Assembly: GCA_002840765.1 (NCBI GenBank)
Contig: PHCE01000002.1
Coordinates: 579,192-643,191, forward strand
Reading direction: 5' to 3'
DNA length: 64,000 nt
From: Betaproteobacteria bacterium HGW-Betaproteobacteria-7
Lineage (GTDB): Bacteria; Pseudomonadota; Gammaproteobacteria; Burkholderiales; Rhodocyclaceae
Shown: in pieces, positions 14,244 to 23,678 of the stretch
Layout: each line of letters begins with the position of its first letter
Position numbering within the stretch: the stretch's first letter is position 1
Made by a program: the position numbers and the translations under genes
Notes under the pieces: model-generated
What the model was told of the DNA's origin: nothing
The model's database searches: none
What the model saw: the letters and a program-made list of their open reading frames with translations, nothing else

Positions 14244-15419
14244 ATGCCCGCGACCCCGCCCTTGCTCGAATTGCCTTTTCTTGCCGAACTGACGGCGCAG
14301 CGGCGAGATATCCATGCCCATCCGGAACTGGCCTTCGACGAATACCGTACCGCTGACATGGTCGCCCGTGAACTGGAGCGTTACGGCCTGGAAGTGCATC
14401 GCGGTATCGCCCGCACCGGCGTTGTCGGCGTGCTGCGCGCCGGTGACTCGAGCAAGATGATTGGCCTGCGCGCCGACATGGATGCCTTGCCGCTCGCCGA
14501 AATGAACGAATTCCCGCATCACTCGAAGCACCAGGGGAAGATGCACGCCTGTGGTCATGACGGCCACACTGCCATTCTGCTCGGCGCCGCCCGCTACCTG
14601 GCGACGCATCGCGATTTTGACGGCACTGTCGTGTTCATCTTCCAGCCGGCCGAGGAGTCCGAAGGCGGGGCAGCGGTGATGATCGAGGACGGCCTGTTCG
14701 ACCGCTTTCCGGTCGACGCGGTGTTCGGCCTGCACAACTGGCCGGGCATCCCGGTCGGCGAGATGATGGTGATGGCCGGCCCGGTAATGGCCGGCACCTG
14801 CGCCTTCGAGATCATCGTCCGCGGCCACGGCTGCCATGCGGCGATGCCGCACCAGGGTGTCGATTCCATCGTCGCCGGGTCGCAACTGGTGCAGGCCCTG
14901 CAGACCGTGGTCAGCCGCACGCTGCATCCCTGCGAATCGGCGGTGGTCAGCGTCACCCAGTTTCATGCCGGCGAGGCCTGGAACATCATTCCCGAGGAAG
15001 TGGTGCTGCGCGGCACCATCCGCAGCTTCAAGCCGGAAGTCCAGGAAAACGTCGAGCGCGCCATCGAGCGCCTGTGCAGCGGCATTGCCGCGGCCAATGG
15101 CGCGCAGATCAGTGTCCGCTTCGACCACCGCTATCCGCCGACGGTCAACAGCGTGGCCGAAGCCAGTTTCTGTCAGGGAGTCGCGGCCTCGATCTTTGGT
15201 GAGGAGCAAGTGCTCACTGACGTTCTGCCGTCAATGGGCGCCGAGGACTTCGCCTACATGCTGCGCGAGAAGCCAGGCTGCTACGTGTGGCTCGGCAACG
15301 GCCCGGGGACCGGTGGCTGCACTCTGCACAATCCGCACTACGACTTCAACGATGAATTGCTGACCCTCGGCGTCAGCTACTGGGTCAAGCTGGTCGAGCA
15401 GGCCCTGCCCAGGGTCTGA
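14244..15419 (+). CDS. M20-family amidohydrolase (hippurate / N-acyl amino acid hydrolase)
   Basis: 391 aa. Metal-binding motifs are present: RRDIHAHPELAFDE, LRADMDALP, HACGHDGH and QPAEESEGGA, with a C-terminal HNPHYDFND segment. This is the HipO/AmaA/IAA-amino-acid hydrolase group, which cleaves N-acyl amino acids using two divalent metals. AGGAGACG precedes ATG 14244. It is divergent from rapZ. The natural substrate cannot be read from sequence. Confidence 0.88.
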   Translation: MPATPPLLELPFLAELTAQRRDIHAHPELAFDEYRTADMVARELERYGLEVHRGIARTGVVGVLRAGDSSKMIGLRADMDALPLAEMNEFPHHSKHQGKMHACGHDGHTAILLGAARYLATHRDFDGTVVFIFQPAEESEGGAAVMIEDGLFDRFPVDAVFGLHNWPGIPVGEMMVMAGPVMAGTCAFEIIVRGHGCHAAMPHQGVDSIVAGSQLVQALQTVVSRTLHPCESAVVSVTQFHAGEAWNIIPEEVVLRGTIRSFKPEVQENVERAIERLCSGIAAANGAQISVRFDHRYPPTVNSVAEASFCQGVAASIFGEEQVLTDVLPSMGAEDFAYMLREKPGCYVWLGNGPGTGGCTLHNPHYDFNDELLTLGVSYWVKLVEQALPRV

Positions 15420-15422
15420 GGC

Positions 15423-15731
15423 TCAGCCGGTGCGGCCGACGACGGCCAGCGCCGGCCGTTCGCCGATGCCTTTCTTCAGCGTCAGGTAGCGCAGGCAGGA
15501 GACGCGCAGGAAGGAGGCGAAATTGTCGATTTCGCCGCGATATTCGAGCAACTCGTCGTACAACTTGGCGATCAGCTGGTTGGTCGTATACCCATCGCTG
15601 GCCGCCAGTTCGGCGAGGATGTCCCAGAACAGGTTTTCCAGGCGGATCTTGGTGACGCAGCCGTGAATGCGCAGAGAGCGCGAGCGTGACTCGTAGAGGA
15701 TGGGGTCAGCCTTGACGTAAAGCTCGCACAT
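15423..15731 (-). CDS. Ribbon-helix-helix domain protein
   Basis: 102 aa. The opening MCELYVKADPILYESRSRSLRIHG and the following TKIRLENLFWDILAELAASDGYTTNQL match the RHH_4 (PF13467) family of small putative DNA-binding proteins. Its target is unknown. It converges on the amidohydrolase gene (3-nt gap) and lies 52 nt downstream of the PfpI gene, so it may form an operon with it. Confidence 0.8.
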   Translation of the reverse strand: MCELYVKADPILYESRSRSLRIHGCVTKIRLENLFWDILAELAASDGYTTNQLIAKLYDELLEYRGEIDNFASFLRVSCLRYLTLKKGIGERPALAVVGRTG

Positions 15732-15783
15732 GGTGCTCTCCCGGAGGCGATGGGCGGCCGGGACCGGCCGCCCAATTCCGACA

Positions 15784-16365
15784 TCAGGCGTCGATGCGTG
15801 TTCCCAAAACCTTCAGGAACTTGGCCAGCCAGTCTGGATGCGCCGGCCAGGCGGGGGCGGAGACCAGATTGCCGTCGACGTGGGCCTGGTCGACCGGGAT
15901 CTCGGCATAGCGGCCGCCGGCGGCCGTGACTTCCGGTGAACAGGCTGGATAGGCGCTGCACGATCGGCCCTCGAGCACGCCGGCAGCGGCGAGCAACTGG
16001 GCGCCGTGGCAGATGGCGGCGATCGGTTTGTTGGCCTTGGCGAAGTGCTGCACGGCGGTGATCACCTGGGGATTCAGGCGCAGGTATTCCGGGGCGCGGC
16101 CGCCGGGAATCACCAGGGCGTCGTAGCTGGCGACGTCCAGTTCGTCGAAGCTGGCATTGAGCGTGAAATTGTGCCCCGGCTTCTCGGTATAGGTCTGGTC
16201 GCCCTCGAAGTCGTGGATTGCCGTGCGCACCTGCTCGCCGGCCTTCTTGCCCGGACAGGCGGCATGTACCGTGTGGCCAACCATCAGCAGCGCCTGGAAG
16301 GGCACCATGGTCTCGTAGTCTTCGGTGTAGTCGCCGGTGAGCATCAGGATTTTCTTGATAGCCAT
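15784..16365 (-). CDS. DJ-1/PfpI family protein
   Basis: 193 aa single-domain protein with the nucleophile-elbow Cys in [19 protein letters not shown] and the early acidic residue in GDYTEDYE. The family includes deglycase/hydratase-like stress proteins and intracellular proteases such as PfpI and YhbO. Its specific activity cannot be assigned. It stands alone with its own ribosome site. Confidence 0.87.
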   Translation of the reverse strand: MAIKKILMLTGDYTEDYETMVPFQALLMVGHTVHAACPGKKAGEQVRTAIHDFEGDQTYTEKPGHNFTLNASFDELDVASYDALVIPGGRAPEYLRLNPQVITAVQHFAKANKPIAAICHGAQLLAAAGVLEGRSCSAYPACSPEVTAAGGRYAEIPVDQAHVDGNLVSAPAWPAHPDWLAKFLKVLGTRIDA

Positions 16366-16436
16366 GTTTGTCTCCGTTGTGGGTGTGGAGCGGCTATCTT
16401 GGACCTGTTGCCGGCCCGCCGGGTAGCAGCCCGGTG

Positions 16437-17351
16437 CTACGGCGCGCAGATCCAGCCGTCGTCGCGGCGCAGGGCGTTGACCAGCAGCAGGTCGCGTTCG
16501 ACGCGGGCAACCAGGGTTTCCTCGTCGAGGCCGAGATAGCGCTGGTTGACGTCAATGGCGAAGGGCAGGCTGCGGACGAAGCTGCGGAAAGTTTCGGCCG
16601 GCAGACGTCGGCGTTCGAGCATGGCGAAGGAAACCATGACCTTGATCGCATGCCAGGCCAGTTTGTCGATGTCGGCGGTGAACATGTCGAGGCGGCGGAA
16701 AGCCAGTTCGAGTGCGGCATCGACATCGGCGAAGGGGCTGCCGTGGCCGGGAATGACGATGTCGACGGGGAGGGCGGCGAGCATCTGCAGCGTGGCGCGG
16801 GTGCTCGCCAGGCCGTCGGCCTCGCCCAGCAGCTCCGGGAAAATGACGCCGAAGCCGTTCTGCCACAAGGCGTCGCCGGAAATCAGCAGGCGTTTTTCCG
16901 GGTTGTAGTAGGCCAGCGCCTCCATGTCGTGGCCGGGCACGGCCAGCGCCTGCCAGACCAGGCCGCCCATCTCGATCTCGTCGCCGGCGGCGATCAGGTC
17001 GTCGTGCTGAAAGCGCGCCGCCTGCTGGCCGAGCGGCGAAAGCAGCAAGGCGTCTTCATCCCAGTCGGCGATGCTGGCATGCAGCCCGGCCGGCACCGTG
17101 ATCGAACAGCCGAAGGCCGCTTGCAGCGCGGCGTTGCCGCCGATGTGGTCGGAGTGCGAGTGGGTATTGAGCAGGCGCTTGAGGCTGCGGCCGTCAAGTG
17201 CCTGGCGAACCAGGGCGACGGTTTGCTCGGCATGGGTGACGTAACCGCTGTCGACCAATGTCGCGCCGTCGCTTTCGCGGAAAAGGATGTTGTTCGCCGA
17301 GAGCCAGCCACGTTCGAGGACGACCAGCGAGTCGGGTAGTTTGAGGCTCAT
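16437..17351 (-). CDS. MBL-fold metallo-hydrolase
   Basis: 304 aa. The zinc-binding motif is HSHSDH, followed by PGHDMEA and an Asp in ISGDALW with a late His in IPGHGSP, giving a full metallo-beta-lactamase site. The C-terminal helical region is of the type seen in broad-specificity hydrolases. Its ATG overlaps the TGA of the small DUF1289 gene (ATGA), so it lies in an operon 18721-16437. The substrate is unknown. Confidence 0.86.
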   Translation of the reverse strand: MSLKLPDSLVVLERGWLSANNILFRESDGATLVDSGYVTHAEQTVALVRQALDGRSLKRLLNTHSHSDHIGGNAALQAAFGCSITVPAGLHASIADWDEDALLLSPLGQQAARFQHDDLIAAGDEIEMGGLVWQALAVPGHDMEALAYYNPEKRLLISGDALWQNGFGVIFPELLGEADGLASTRATLQMLAALPVDIVIPGHGSPFADVDAALELAFRRLDMFTADIDKLAWHAIKVMVSFAMLERRRLPAETFRSFVRSLPFAIDVNQRYLGLDEETLVARVERDLLLVNALRRDDGWICAP

Positions 17352-17527
17352 TCCGGGTGATCCGGATCGTGTGTGGCGTAAGCCGGTTGCTGCACCGGCG
17401 CTGCTTCCTCGGCGACGATCAGCGGGCTGTCGAGCGGCGGCCGGCCGCAGCCGAGGCAGTAGCCGGAATCGGGATCGGCCATGCAGATGCCGACGCAGGG
17501 GTAGATGTCTTCGTCCGGGGTGTCCAT
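17348..17527 (-). CDS. Small DUF1289-type cysteine-rich protein
   Basis: 59 aa, starting MDTPDEDIYPCVGICMADPDSG with a second cysteine pair YCLGCGRP. The spacing of the four cysteines (CVGIC and CLGC) matches DUF1289 proteins, which are suspected iron-sulfur or zinc binders. It ends in a Pro/Glu-rich tail and shares ATGA with the MBL gene downstream. It is the second DUF1289 in a row; a larger one precedes it by 9 nt. Confidence 0.8.
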   Translation of the reverse strand: MDTPDEDIYPCVGICMADPDSGYCLGCGRPPLDSPLIVAEEAAPVQQPAYATHDPDHPE

Positions 17528-17536
17528 GGAGCTGCT

Positions 17537-17734
17537 TCAGGCTCCCGGCCTGGTGGCGGGCAGTGTGGAGGCGGCCAGGGCGCGGCGGGCGGCAATGGCA
17601 GCCAGGACGGCGTCGCGTCGACGGTCGTCGAACCCGGACCAGGCGGCGATTTCATCAAGGGTGCGATAGCAGCCGGCACAGAGTCCGCTGGTCGGGTCCA
17701 TCTTGCACAGGTTGATGCAGGGGGAGGGCGTCAT
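17537..17734 (-). CDS. DUF1289 domain protein
   Basis: 65 aa. It begins SPCINLCKMDPTSGLCAGCYRTLDEIAAWSG, the complete DUF1289 pattern: CxxxC, then CxGC and the RTLDEIAxW helix. Proteins of this type are widespread in proteobacteria with unknown function and probably bind a metal through four cysteines. The start codon directly abuts the stop of the preceding gene (17735), indicating co-translation. Confidence 0.87.
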   Translation of the reverse strand: MTPSPCINLCKMDPTSGLCAGCYRTLDEIAAWSGFDDRRRDAVLAAIAARRALAASTLPATRPGA

Positions 17735-18721
17735 TTAAATAAGCATGAAACGGTGTTGTTGGTCGCGCACGGTCTCGACGGCCTCAAGCGCCTCATCGCG
17801 GCTGATGCGAGCGAGCATGGCCAGATGAAGACGCTTGTCGCGGGTACTTAGTTCCGGGAAATAGAGCGTATGGACGCTACTGTCGTCTACTTTCTCGCGA
17901 ACCACGCCCAAGCCGTCTACGGTGATGCTGAAGGGCGACAGGTGCAGTGCCGGTTCCGGGGCACTGAGGAAATCGCCGAGGGCGTCGAGCAGTGGATCGG
18001 GCATCAGCGATTCGGCGATCGCGCGCAGGCGGGTATCCAGTTCCGCCAGATGACGGGTATGCACTTCATACTCGCGGCCGGGCGTGCTGCCACGGAGCAC
18101 GGTCAGGTGAGCGCGTTCGACCGAGACATCGGCGCGCAGGCCTTCGCGCTCGTTGCGCAGGGCGTCCAGGTGTTCCTGGAAGGTTTGCAGCAGACTGTCC
18201 AGCGCCCGGCAGCGCAGCCGCTCACGGGTCAAGGCGAGATCGCAGCATGGTTCGATCAGGGTCTGGTCGGAGAAATAGAGCACCAGTTGCGGTACGTCGT
18301 TCTCGATCACGTCGCCGTGCCGGGCCATGCCGAGTTGCTTCTTCTGCTGGCGACGGGCAACCAACATGGCGTAAAAGTGATCGGCCTCCCAGCAGGCCGG
18401 GTTGGCCAGGAAGTCGCGCACCGCCTGGCTGCGCCCGAGCATCTGCTCGATGTCGCCGGCGGTGGCAAACAGGGCATGGACCAGCGGATCGCGGGAAAAG
18501 GCCTGGCGGTCGATATTGATCGGGCCGGGCAGGGCGGCGACCAGTCCATCGCAGTAGCCGAGCGCATGTTGCAAGGGCGCCGCCAGGCGGCTGTCAAAAT
18601 GTGAGGCGGTGCGCAGCACCGGGTCGGCGAGGCCGGCGACGTGCGCCAGGGCGCGCGCCAATTGGGGATCGGGCGGGGGAGCAGGCTTGAGGAAATCGGT
18701 GACGGCGGAGAGCAGGCTCAC
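17735..18721 (-). CDS. Conserved hypothetical protein, mostly helical
   Basis: 328 aa, not recognised. No signal peptide or membrane helix. The sequence looks helical and charged, with a likely coiled-coil stretch around residues 165-215 ([14 protein letters not shown] to [12 protein letters not shown]). It ends [22 protein letters not shown]. It overlaps HMG-CoA lyase by 4 nt and abuts DUF1289, so it lies in an operon with both. No function is proposed. Confidence 0.75.
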   Translation of the reverse strand: MSLLSAVTDFLKPAPPPDPQLARALAHVAGLADPVLRTASHFDSRLAAPLQHALGYCDGLVAALPGPINIDRQAFSRDPLVHALFATAGDIEQMLGRSQAVRDFLANPACWEADHFYAMLVARRQQKKQLGMARHGDVIENDVPQLVLYFSDQTLIEPCCDLALTRERLRCRALDSLLQTFQEHLDALRNEREGLRADVSVERAHLTVLRGSTPGREYEVHTRHLAELDTRLRAIAESLMPDPLLDALGDFLSAPEPALHLSPFSITVDGLGVVREKVDDSSVHTLYFPELSTRDKRLHLAMLARISRDEALEAVETVRDQQHRFMLI

Positions 18722-19626
18722 TCGGTGGCTTTGGCGCAGAGGGCCCGGCCGGCCTTGGCACCGTTCGGGCGGTTGATGGCACTGGAGATCCAGTCGCCGA
18801 TAGCCGCCAGTTTAGCCAGATCGATGCCGGTTTCAATGCCCAGGCCGTGCAACAGGTACACCACGTCCTCGCTGGCCACGTTGCCGGAGGCGCCACGGGC
18901 ATAGGGACAGCCGCCGAGACCGGCGACGGAGGCGTCGAAGGTGGCGATGCCAAGTTCGAGCGAGGCGTAGATGTTGGCGATCGCCATGCCGTAGGTGTCG
19001 TGGTAGTGGCCGGCCAGGCGCTTGGCCGGCAGTTGGCGCAGGCAGGCTTCGAGCAGGCGACGGATCGAGGCCGGGGTGCCGACACCGATGGTGTCGCCCA
19101 GCGATACCTCGTAACAGCCCATGTCAGCCAGCGTGCGGGCAACGGTGGCGGCCGCGGCGGGATCGATCTCGCCCTCGTAGGGGCAGCCAACGACACAGGA
19201 AACGTAGCCGCGCACCGGAATTTCCAGGGCGCTGGCGGCGGAAATTACCGGTTCGAAGCGTTTCAGGCTCTCGGCGATCGAGCAATTGATGTTCTTGCGC
19301 GAAAAACTCTCCGAGGCGGCGGCGAAGATGGCCACTTCCGTGGCGCCAGCCTGCATGGCACTGTCGAAACCCTGCAGATTGGGGGTGAGTACCGGGTAGG
19401 CGGTACCCGGACGGCGGCGGATGCCTTGCAGGACGGCGCTGTTGTCGGCCATCTGCGGCACCCATTTGGGCGAAACGAAGGAAGTCGCCTCGATGCCGGG
19501 CAGGCCGGCAGCGCTCAGGCGGTCGATCAATTCGATTTTGACGGCGGTCGGAACGACCTGTTTTTCATTCTGCAGCCCGTCACGCGGGCCGACTTCGACG
19601 ATTTTGACTTGGCAGGGCAGGGGCAT
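18718..19626 (-). CDS. liuE: Hydroxymethylglutaryl-CoA lyase
   Basis: 302 aa TIM-barrel of the HMGL-like family. [12 protein letters not shown] (catalytic Arg and Asp), the HYHDTYGMA metal-binding histidines and the active-site cysteine loop [16 protein letters not shown] are all present. It splits HMG-CoA to acetyl-CoA and acetoacetate, the last step of leucine degradation. It lies downstream of the other liu genes on the same strand. Confidence 0.93.
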   Translation of the reverse strand: MPLPCQVKIVEVGPRDGLQNEKQVVPTAVKIELIDRLSAAGLPGIEATSFVSPKWVPQMADNSAVLQGIRRRPGTAYPVLTPNLQGFDSAMQAGATEVAIFAAASESFSRKNINCSIAESLKRFEPVISAASALEIPVRGYVSCVVGCPYEGEIDPAAAATVARTLADMGCYEVSLGDTIGVGTPASIRRLLEACLRQLPAKRLAGHYHDTYGMAIANIYASLELGIATFDASVAGLGGCPYARGASGNVASEDVVYLLHGLGIETGIDLAKLAAIGDWISSAINRPNGAKAGRALCAKATE

Positions 19627-19693
19627 GGCGAAGGAGCCTCGGATGAAGGCGGCAATACGGTAGCGGCAGGTTGAAGCGGCGGCTGGAAGCCGG

Positions 19694-20110
19694 TTAGCGA
19701 ACCCGGAAACCCATGATGTTGCTCATCTGGTGCAGTTGCGGCTGACTGTCCAGCCAGTCACGGGCATCGGTCACCGTCGGCCAGGTGGCGACCTCGTAGG
19801 AGGCCATCTCGGGTGCCATCAGGATAGCGAGAAGCTGGCCGGCGAGCACCTCGTCGGTGGTCACGTAGATGATCCGACAGTTCGGCTGGGAGGCATAGGC
19901 CCCGTAATTGATTGCCGATAGTTCGCGCAAGACTTCATCAGACAGATGATGCTCGGTGATGGCGGAAAGGTCGTTGATGACGTAGCGAGATTCGTCGAAG
20001 CGGGAGTCAGCCTGCACTTGCCGGGTCGAATGAATGAGTTCCGGGGCAGTCAGGCTGCCAGAGAACTGAACTAGAACCCCATCGGGTTCCCAGACAAGCG
20101 AATAGGGCAT
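19694..20110 (-). CDS. SpoIIAA/STAS-like small protein
   Basis: 138 aa from ATG 20110 ([18 protein letters not shown]). The pattern of a beta-strand pair, then [13 protein letters not shown] and [17 protein letters not shown], fits an SpoIIAA-like/STAS fold, which usually serves in protein-protein signalling. Identification is by overall shape, without a decisive motif. It lies between liuD and liuE. A longer frame exists upstream but overlaps the end of liuD and looks non-coding. Confidence 0.62.
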   Translation of the reverse strand: MPYSLVWEPDGVLVQFSGSLTAPELIHSTRQVQADSRFDESRYVINDLSAITEHHLSDEVLRELSAINYGAYASQPNCRIIYVTTDEVLAGQLLAILMAPEMASYEVATWPTVTDARDWLDSQPQLHQMSNIMGFRVR

Positions 20111-20271
20111 GAATTGTCTTTTCTGCGAAAAAGGAGAAAAACCGGTCTCTGCGCTGCAGCTGATTCCGTTGGTATATTGACCAATCCTACGCCGAAAGGT
20201 TGCCGAGTGGCACCTAGGATAAGCACCGGACTTGGAGAATGTGGCCGGGCCGAAGGTGGCCGAAGTGGTGT

Positions 20272-22272
20272 TCATGCCTCGCCCTCGAATTCGACCAAAG
20301 CCGCGCCGTCGCCGACCTGTTCGCCGGCGGCGTAGCAAAAGGCCTTGACGATGCCGGCGGCGGGGGCGGTGATGGTGTGCTCCATCTTCATCGCTTCGAG
20401 AATCAGTAGCGGCGTGCCTTTCTCCACCTTCTGACCGGGCTGGGCGAGCAGGGCGACGACCTTGCCGGGCATCGGCGCAGTCAGGCCGCCGCCGTGGCTG
20501 TCACCAGCATCGACACGGTGCAGCGGGTCGTCGCGCAGAAGTGAGTACGTGCTCCCCTGGAAAAAGACGCTGCGCTTGTCATCGACCGCAACGACGCTGG
20601 CGATCAGCCGGCGGTCATCCAGTTCGACGGCGAAGCGGTCGCCATCGAGCTTCTTGCCGCGCGCTATGGTGGTTGTGCCGGCGATGCTGATTTCCCAGTG
20701 TTCGTGGCGGTAGCGTACGCGGGCATCGACCAGCGCCTCGCCATCCCGGAAGCTGATGGTGCGCGCCGACGACAGGTTCATCCGCCAGCCGTCGCGGGCA
20801 TGCCAGGGCGACCACGGGTCGCCGCTGGCCTGGGCCACCTGGCGGGCGGCATGCTGTTCCCAGAGCAGTTCGCCGACCGTCGCCACCAGCAGCGCGTCGC
20901 GCGGCACTGGCTGGGCGGCCGGGAAGAGGAAGTCCTGCTGCCGTTCGATCAGGCCGGTGTCGAGATCGGCGCCGGCGAAGGCCGGGCAGGCGACCAGGCG
21001 CGACAGGAAGTCGATATTGGTGGTCAGCCCGGCCACCTGGTAGTCGGCCAGGGCCTTGCGCATGCGGGCCAGCGCTGCGTCACGGGTCTCGTCCCAGACG
21101 ATCAGCTTGGCAATCATCGGGTCGTACCAGGGGGTGATCTCGTCGCCCTGCTCGACGCCGGTATCAACGCGCACGTTCAGCGTTTCGGCGGGCGGCAGCA
21201 GACGCACCAGGCGTCCGGTGGCGGGCAGGAAGCCCTTGTTGGCGTCTTCGGCGTAGATGCGCGCTTCCAGCGCATGGCCGCGGATCGCCAGTTGTTCCTG
21301 GCGCAGCGGCAGCGGCTGGCCGGCGGCGACGCGCAATTGCCATTCGACCAGGTCCTGGCCGGTGATCATTTCGGTGACCGGATGCTCGACTTGCAGCCGG
21401 GTGTTCATTTCCATGAAGTAGAACGAACCGTCCTGATTGGCGATGAACTCGACCGTACCGGCGCCGACATAGCCTACTGCCTTGGCCGCGGCGACGGCGG
21501 CGTCGCCCATCTGCCGGCGGCGCTCGGCGGTCATGCCCGGGGCCGGGGCTTCTTCCAGCACCTTCTGGTGGCGGCGCTGCACCGAGCAGTCACGCTCGAA
21601 CAGATAGACGCAGTTGCCCAAGGTGTCGGCAAAGACCTGGATCTCGATGTGGCGCGGCCGGGTGATGTATTTCTCGATCAGTACATGATCGTTGCCGAAG
21701 CTGGAAATCGCCTCGCGCTTGCAGGACGCAAGCGCATCGGGGAAATCGGCCGACTGTTCGACCAGACGCATGCCCTTGCCACCACCACCGGCGGCGGCCT
21801 TGATCAGCACCGGATAGCCGATGACGTCGGCTTCCCGATGCAGGAGGACCGGGTCCTGGTCGTCGCCATGGTAGCCCGGGGTTAGCGGCACGGCGGCGGC
21901 GCCCATCAGCTTCTTGGCCTCGGATTTGGAACCCATGGCGCGAATGGCCGAGGCTGGCGGGCCGATGAAGGCGATGCCGTTGGCGGCCAGCGCATCAGCG
22001 AAGTCGGCATTCTCGGACAGGAATCCGTAACCCGGATGCACGGCCTGGGCGCCGGTGCGCTGGCAGGCCTCGACGATTTTCTCGGCAACGAGGTAGGACT
22101 CGCGGGCGGCGGCCGGACCGAGCAGCACCGCCTCGTCGGCCAGGCGAACATGGCGGGCATTGGCATCGGCCTCGGAATAGACGGCAACGGTGCGGATGCC
22201 CATGCGGCGCGCGGTCTTGATGACGCGGCAGGCAATTTCTCCACGGTTGGCGATGAGGATCTTGTTGAACAT
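20272..22272 (-). CDS. liuD: Methylcrotonyl-CoA carboxylase biotin-carrying subunit
   Basis: 666 aa. Biotin carboxylase N-domain IANRGEIACRVIKTARRMG, ATP-grasp glycine loop AAGGGGKGMRLV, and EMNTRLQVEHPVTE; a BT-like linker follows. The C-terminal biotinyl domain has EAMKMEH, whose Lys carries biotin. With liuB it carboxylates 3-methylcrotonyl-CoA in leucine catabolism. Propionyl- or geranyl-CoA carboxylases are close relatives; the neighbouring isovaleryl-CoA dehydrogenase and HMG-CoA lyase favour methylcrotonyl-CoA. Confidence 0.92.
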   Translation of the reverse strand: MFNKILIANRGEIACRVIKTARRMGIRTVAVYSEADANARHVRLADEAVLLGPAAARESYLVAEKIVEACQRTGAQAVHPGYGFLSENADFADALAANGIAFIGPPASAIRAMGSKSEAKKLMGAAAVPLTPGYHGDDQDPVLLHREADVIGYPVLIKAAAGGGGKGMRLVEQSADFPDALASCKREAISSFGNDHVLIEKYITRPRHIEIQVFADTLGNCVYLFERDCSVQRRHQKVLEEAPAPGMTAERRRQMGDAAVAAAKAVGYVGAGTVEFIANQDGSFYFMEMNTRLQVEHPVTEMITGQDLVEWQLRVAAGQPLPLRQEQLAIRGHALEARIYAEDANKGFLPATGRLVRLLPPAETLNVRVDTGVEQGDEITPWYDPMIAKLIVWDETRDAALARMRKALADYQVAGLTTNIDFLSRLVACPAFAGADLDTGLIERQQDFLFPAAQPVPRDALLVATVGELLWEQHAARQVAQASGDPWSPWHARDGWRMNLSSARTISFRDGEALVDARVRYRHEHWEISIAGTTTIARGKKLDGDRFAVELDDRRLIASVVAVDDKRSVFFQGSTYSLLRDDPLHRVDAGDSHGGGLTAPMPGKVVALLAQPGQKVEKGTPLLILEAMKMEHTITAPAAGIVKAFCYAAGEQVGDGAALVEFEGEA

Positions 22273-22275
22273 GGC

Positions 22276-23064
22276 TTATTCCCCAATCCAGGCGGGTGAA
22301 CGTTTGTCGAGGAAGGCAGCGATGCCTTCGCGAGCTTCCGGCGTGGCGCGCAGGTGGGCGATGCGGTGGGCGGTATCCTCGACCAGCGTATGGTTGATCG
22401 GCTGGTTGGCGACGGCGCGGATCAGCTGCTTGGCCGCCGCCTGAGCGCCGGGGCCACCAGTCAGCAGCGCGGCAACGACTTCCTGCACCCTGGCATCGAG
22501 TTGTTCCGGCTCGACCGTCTCATGCACCAGGCCGATCTCACGGGCGCGGGCAGCATCGATGCGCTCGGCCGACTGGAAGTAGCGATAGGCCTGGCGGGCG
22601 CCGATGGCGCGCAGCACATAGGGTGAAATGGCCGAGGGGATGATGCCGAACTTGACTTCGGAGGTGGCGAACACCGCCTTGCTCGAGGCGACGGCAATGT
22701 CGCAGGCCGCGGCCAGGCCCATGCCGCCACCCAACGCGGCGCCCTGGATGCGGGCGATGGTCGGCTTCTGCATCTCGGCCAGCGTGCGCAGCATGCCGGC
22801 CAGGGCGCGGGCGTCGTTGAGGTTGTCATCGAGACCGTTGTTGGCGGCGCGTTTCATCCAGTTCAGATCGGCGCCGGCGGAGAAGCTCTTGCCGCGACCG
22901 GCCAGAACGACGACGCGGACGTCCTGGTCTTCGTCGAGGGCGATACAGGCGGCGGTCAGTTCGGCGATGAGGATTTCGTCGAAGGCGTTGTGCAGGTCGG
23001 GGCGGTTCATCCAGATCGTGGCGATCTGACCGGTGAGCTCGATTTCTAGAGTTGTGAAGGGCAT
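22276..23064 (-). CDS. liuC: Methylglutaconyl-CoA hydratase (enoyl-CoA hydratase family)
   Basis: 262 aa crotonase-fold protein: NRPDLHNAFDEILI, oxyanion-hole segments KSFSAGADLNWMK and GAALGGGMGLAAACDIAVAS, then EVKFGIIPSAISPYVL with a catalytic-face Glu. It hydrates 3-methylglutaconyl-CoA to HMG-CoA. It ends 3 nt before liuD. A long palindromic repeat separates it from liuB. Confidence 0.9.
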   Translation of the reverse strand: MPFTTLEIELTGQIATIWMNRPDLHNAFDEILIAELTAACIALDEDQDVRVVVLAGRGKSFSAGADLNWMKRAANNGLDDNLNDARALAGMLRTLAEMQKPTIARIQGAALGGGMGLAAACDIAVASSKAVFATSEVKFGIIPSAISPYVLRAIGARQAYRYFQSAERIDAARAREIGLVHETVEPEQLDARVQEVVAALLTGGPGAQAAAKQLIRAVANQPINHTLVEDTAHRIAHLRATPEAREGIAAFLDKRSPAWIGE

Positions 23065-23678
23065 GGGTTTGTCTCCTGTTGTTTTTTGTTTGTGTCAGCG
23101 GGGGTTCCGCGCTTGCGGCGCGGGCGTACTTTCTTTTGCTTCGCCAAAAGAAAGTAGCCAAAGAAAAGGCGACCCCAGGCTACGCGGTCGGCGTTGCCGA
23201 CTCCCCTGCGCTACTCGAAGTGCCGGGCGGCTACGGAACTCGGGGCTGCGCCCCTCAGACAGTCCTCGCCGACTACTCCCGGCCCTTCTCCGTTGCTCGG
23301 CGCTCCACATGGGGACCCCGAAAAACATCCGTATGCAGCCGCCGGTGGTTGAATCTGCAATTGCGTTCGCGCTACGGTGGGTTTGCCGGGCCCCTTGGGA
23401 GGCGCCGAGCAACGCAGCCGTTGGCGGAAAAAGGGCGAGGACTGTCTGAGCCGCGCAGCGGCGAGTTCCGCAGCGCCCTGAACGATGCGCAGCATCGTGA
23501 GGAAGTACCCTTGGGGTGCCCCCGCCAACGGCGAGTAGCGCAGGGGACCGGGCGTAGCCCGGCGCCGACCCAGGGGTGGCTTTTTCTTTGGCTACTTTCT
23601 TTTTGCCATCAAAAAGAAAGTACGCCCGCGCGTCAGGCGCGGAACCCGGCGGTTGAACAGGGAAAATGCGCATCCCCA
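23065..23678. other. Intergenic stretch between liuC and liuB, largely filled by a palindromic repeat
   Basis: The 614-bp gap holds the inverted-repeat element at 23101-23648. ORFs that cross it on either strand have repeat-derived, non-protein-like composition and are treated as spurious. Confidence 0.7.
23101..23648. repeat. ~550-bp long-palindrome intergenic repeat element
   Basis: The left end reads GGGTTCCGCGC, then CGGGCGTACTTTCTTTT and AAAAGAAAGTAGCCAAAG. The right end (23581-23648) is its reverse complement with small changes. Inner segments also pair: TCAGACAGTCCTCGCC with GGCGAGGACTGTCTGA, and CGTTGCTCGGCGC with GCGCCGAGCAACG. The centre falls near 23365. No transposase is present. 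Similar AAAGAAAGTAGCCAAAG-bounded elements are, to my knowledge, dispersed in many betaproteobacterial and xanthomonad genomes and are often misannotated as genes. Confidence 0.8.
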
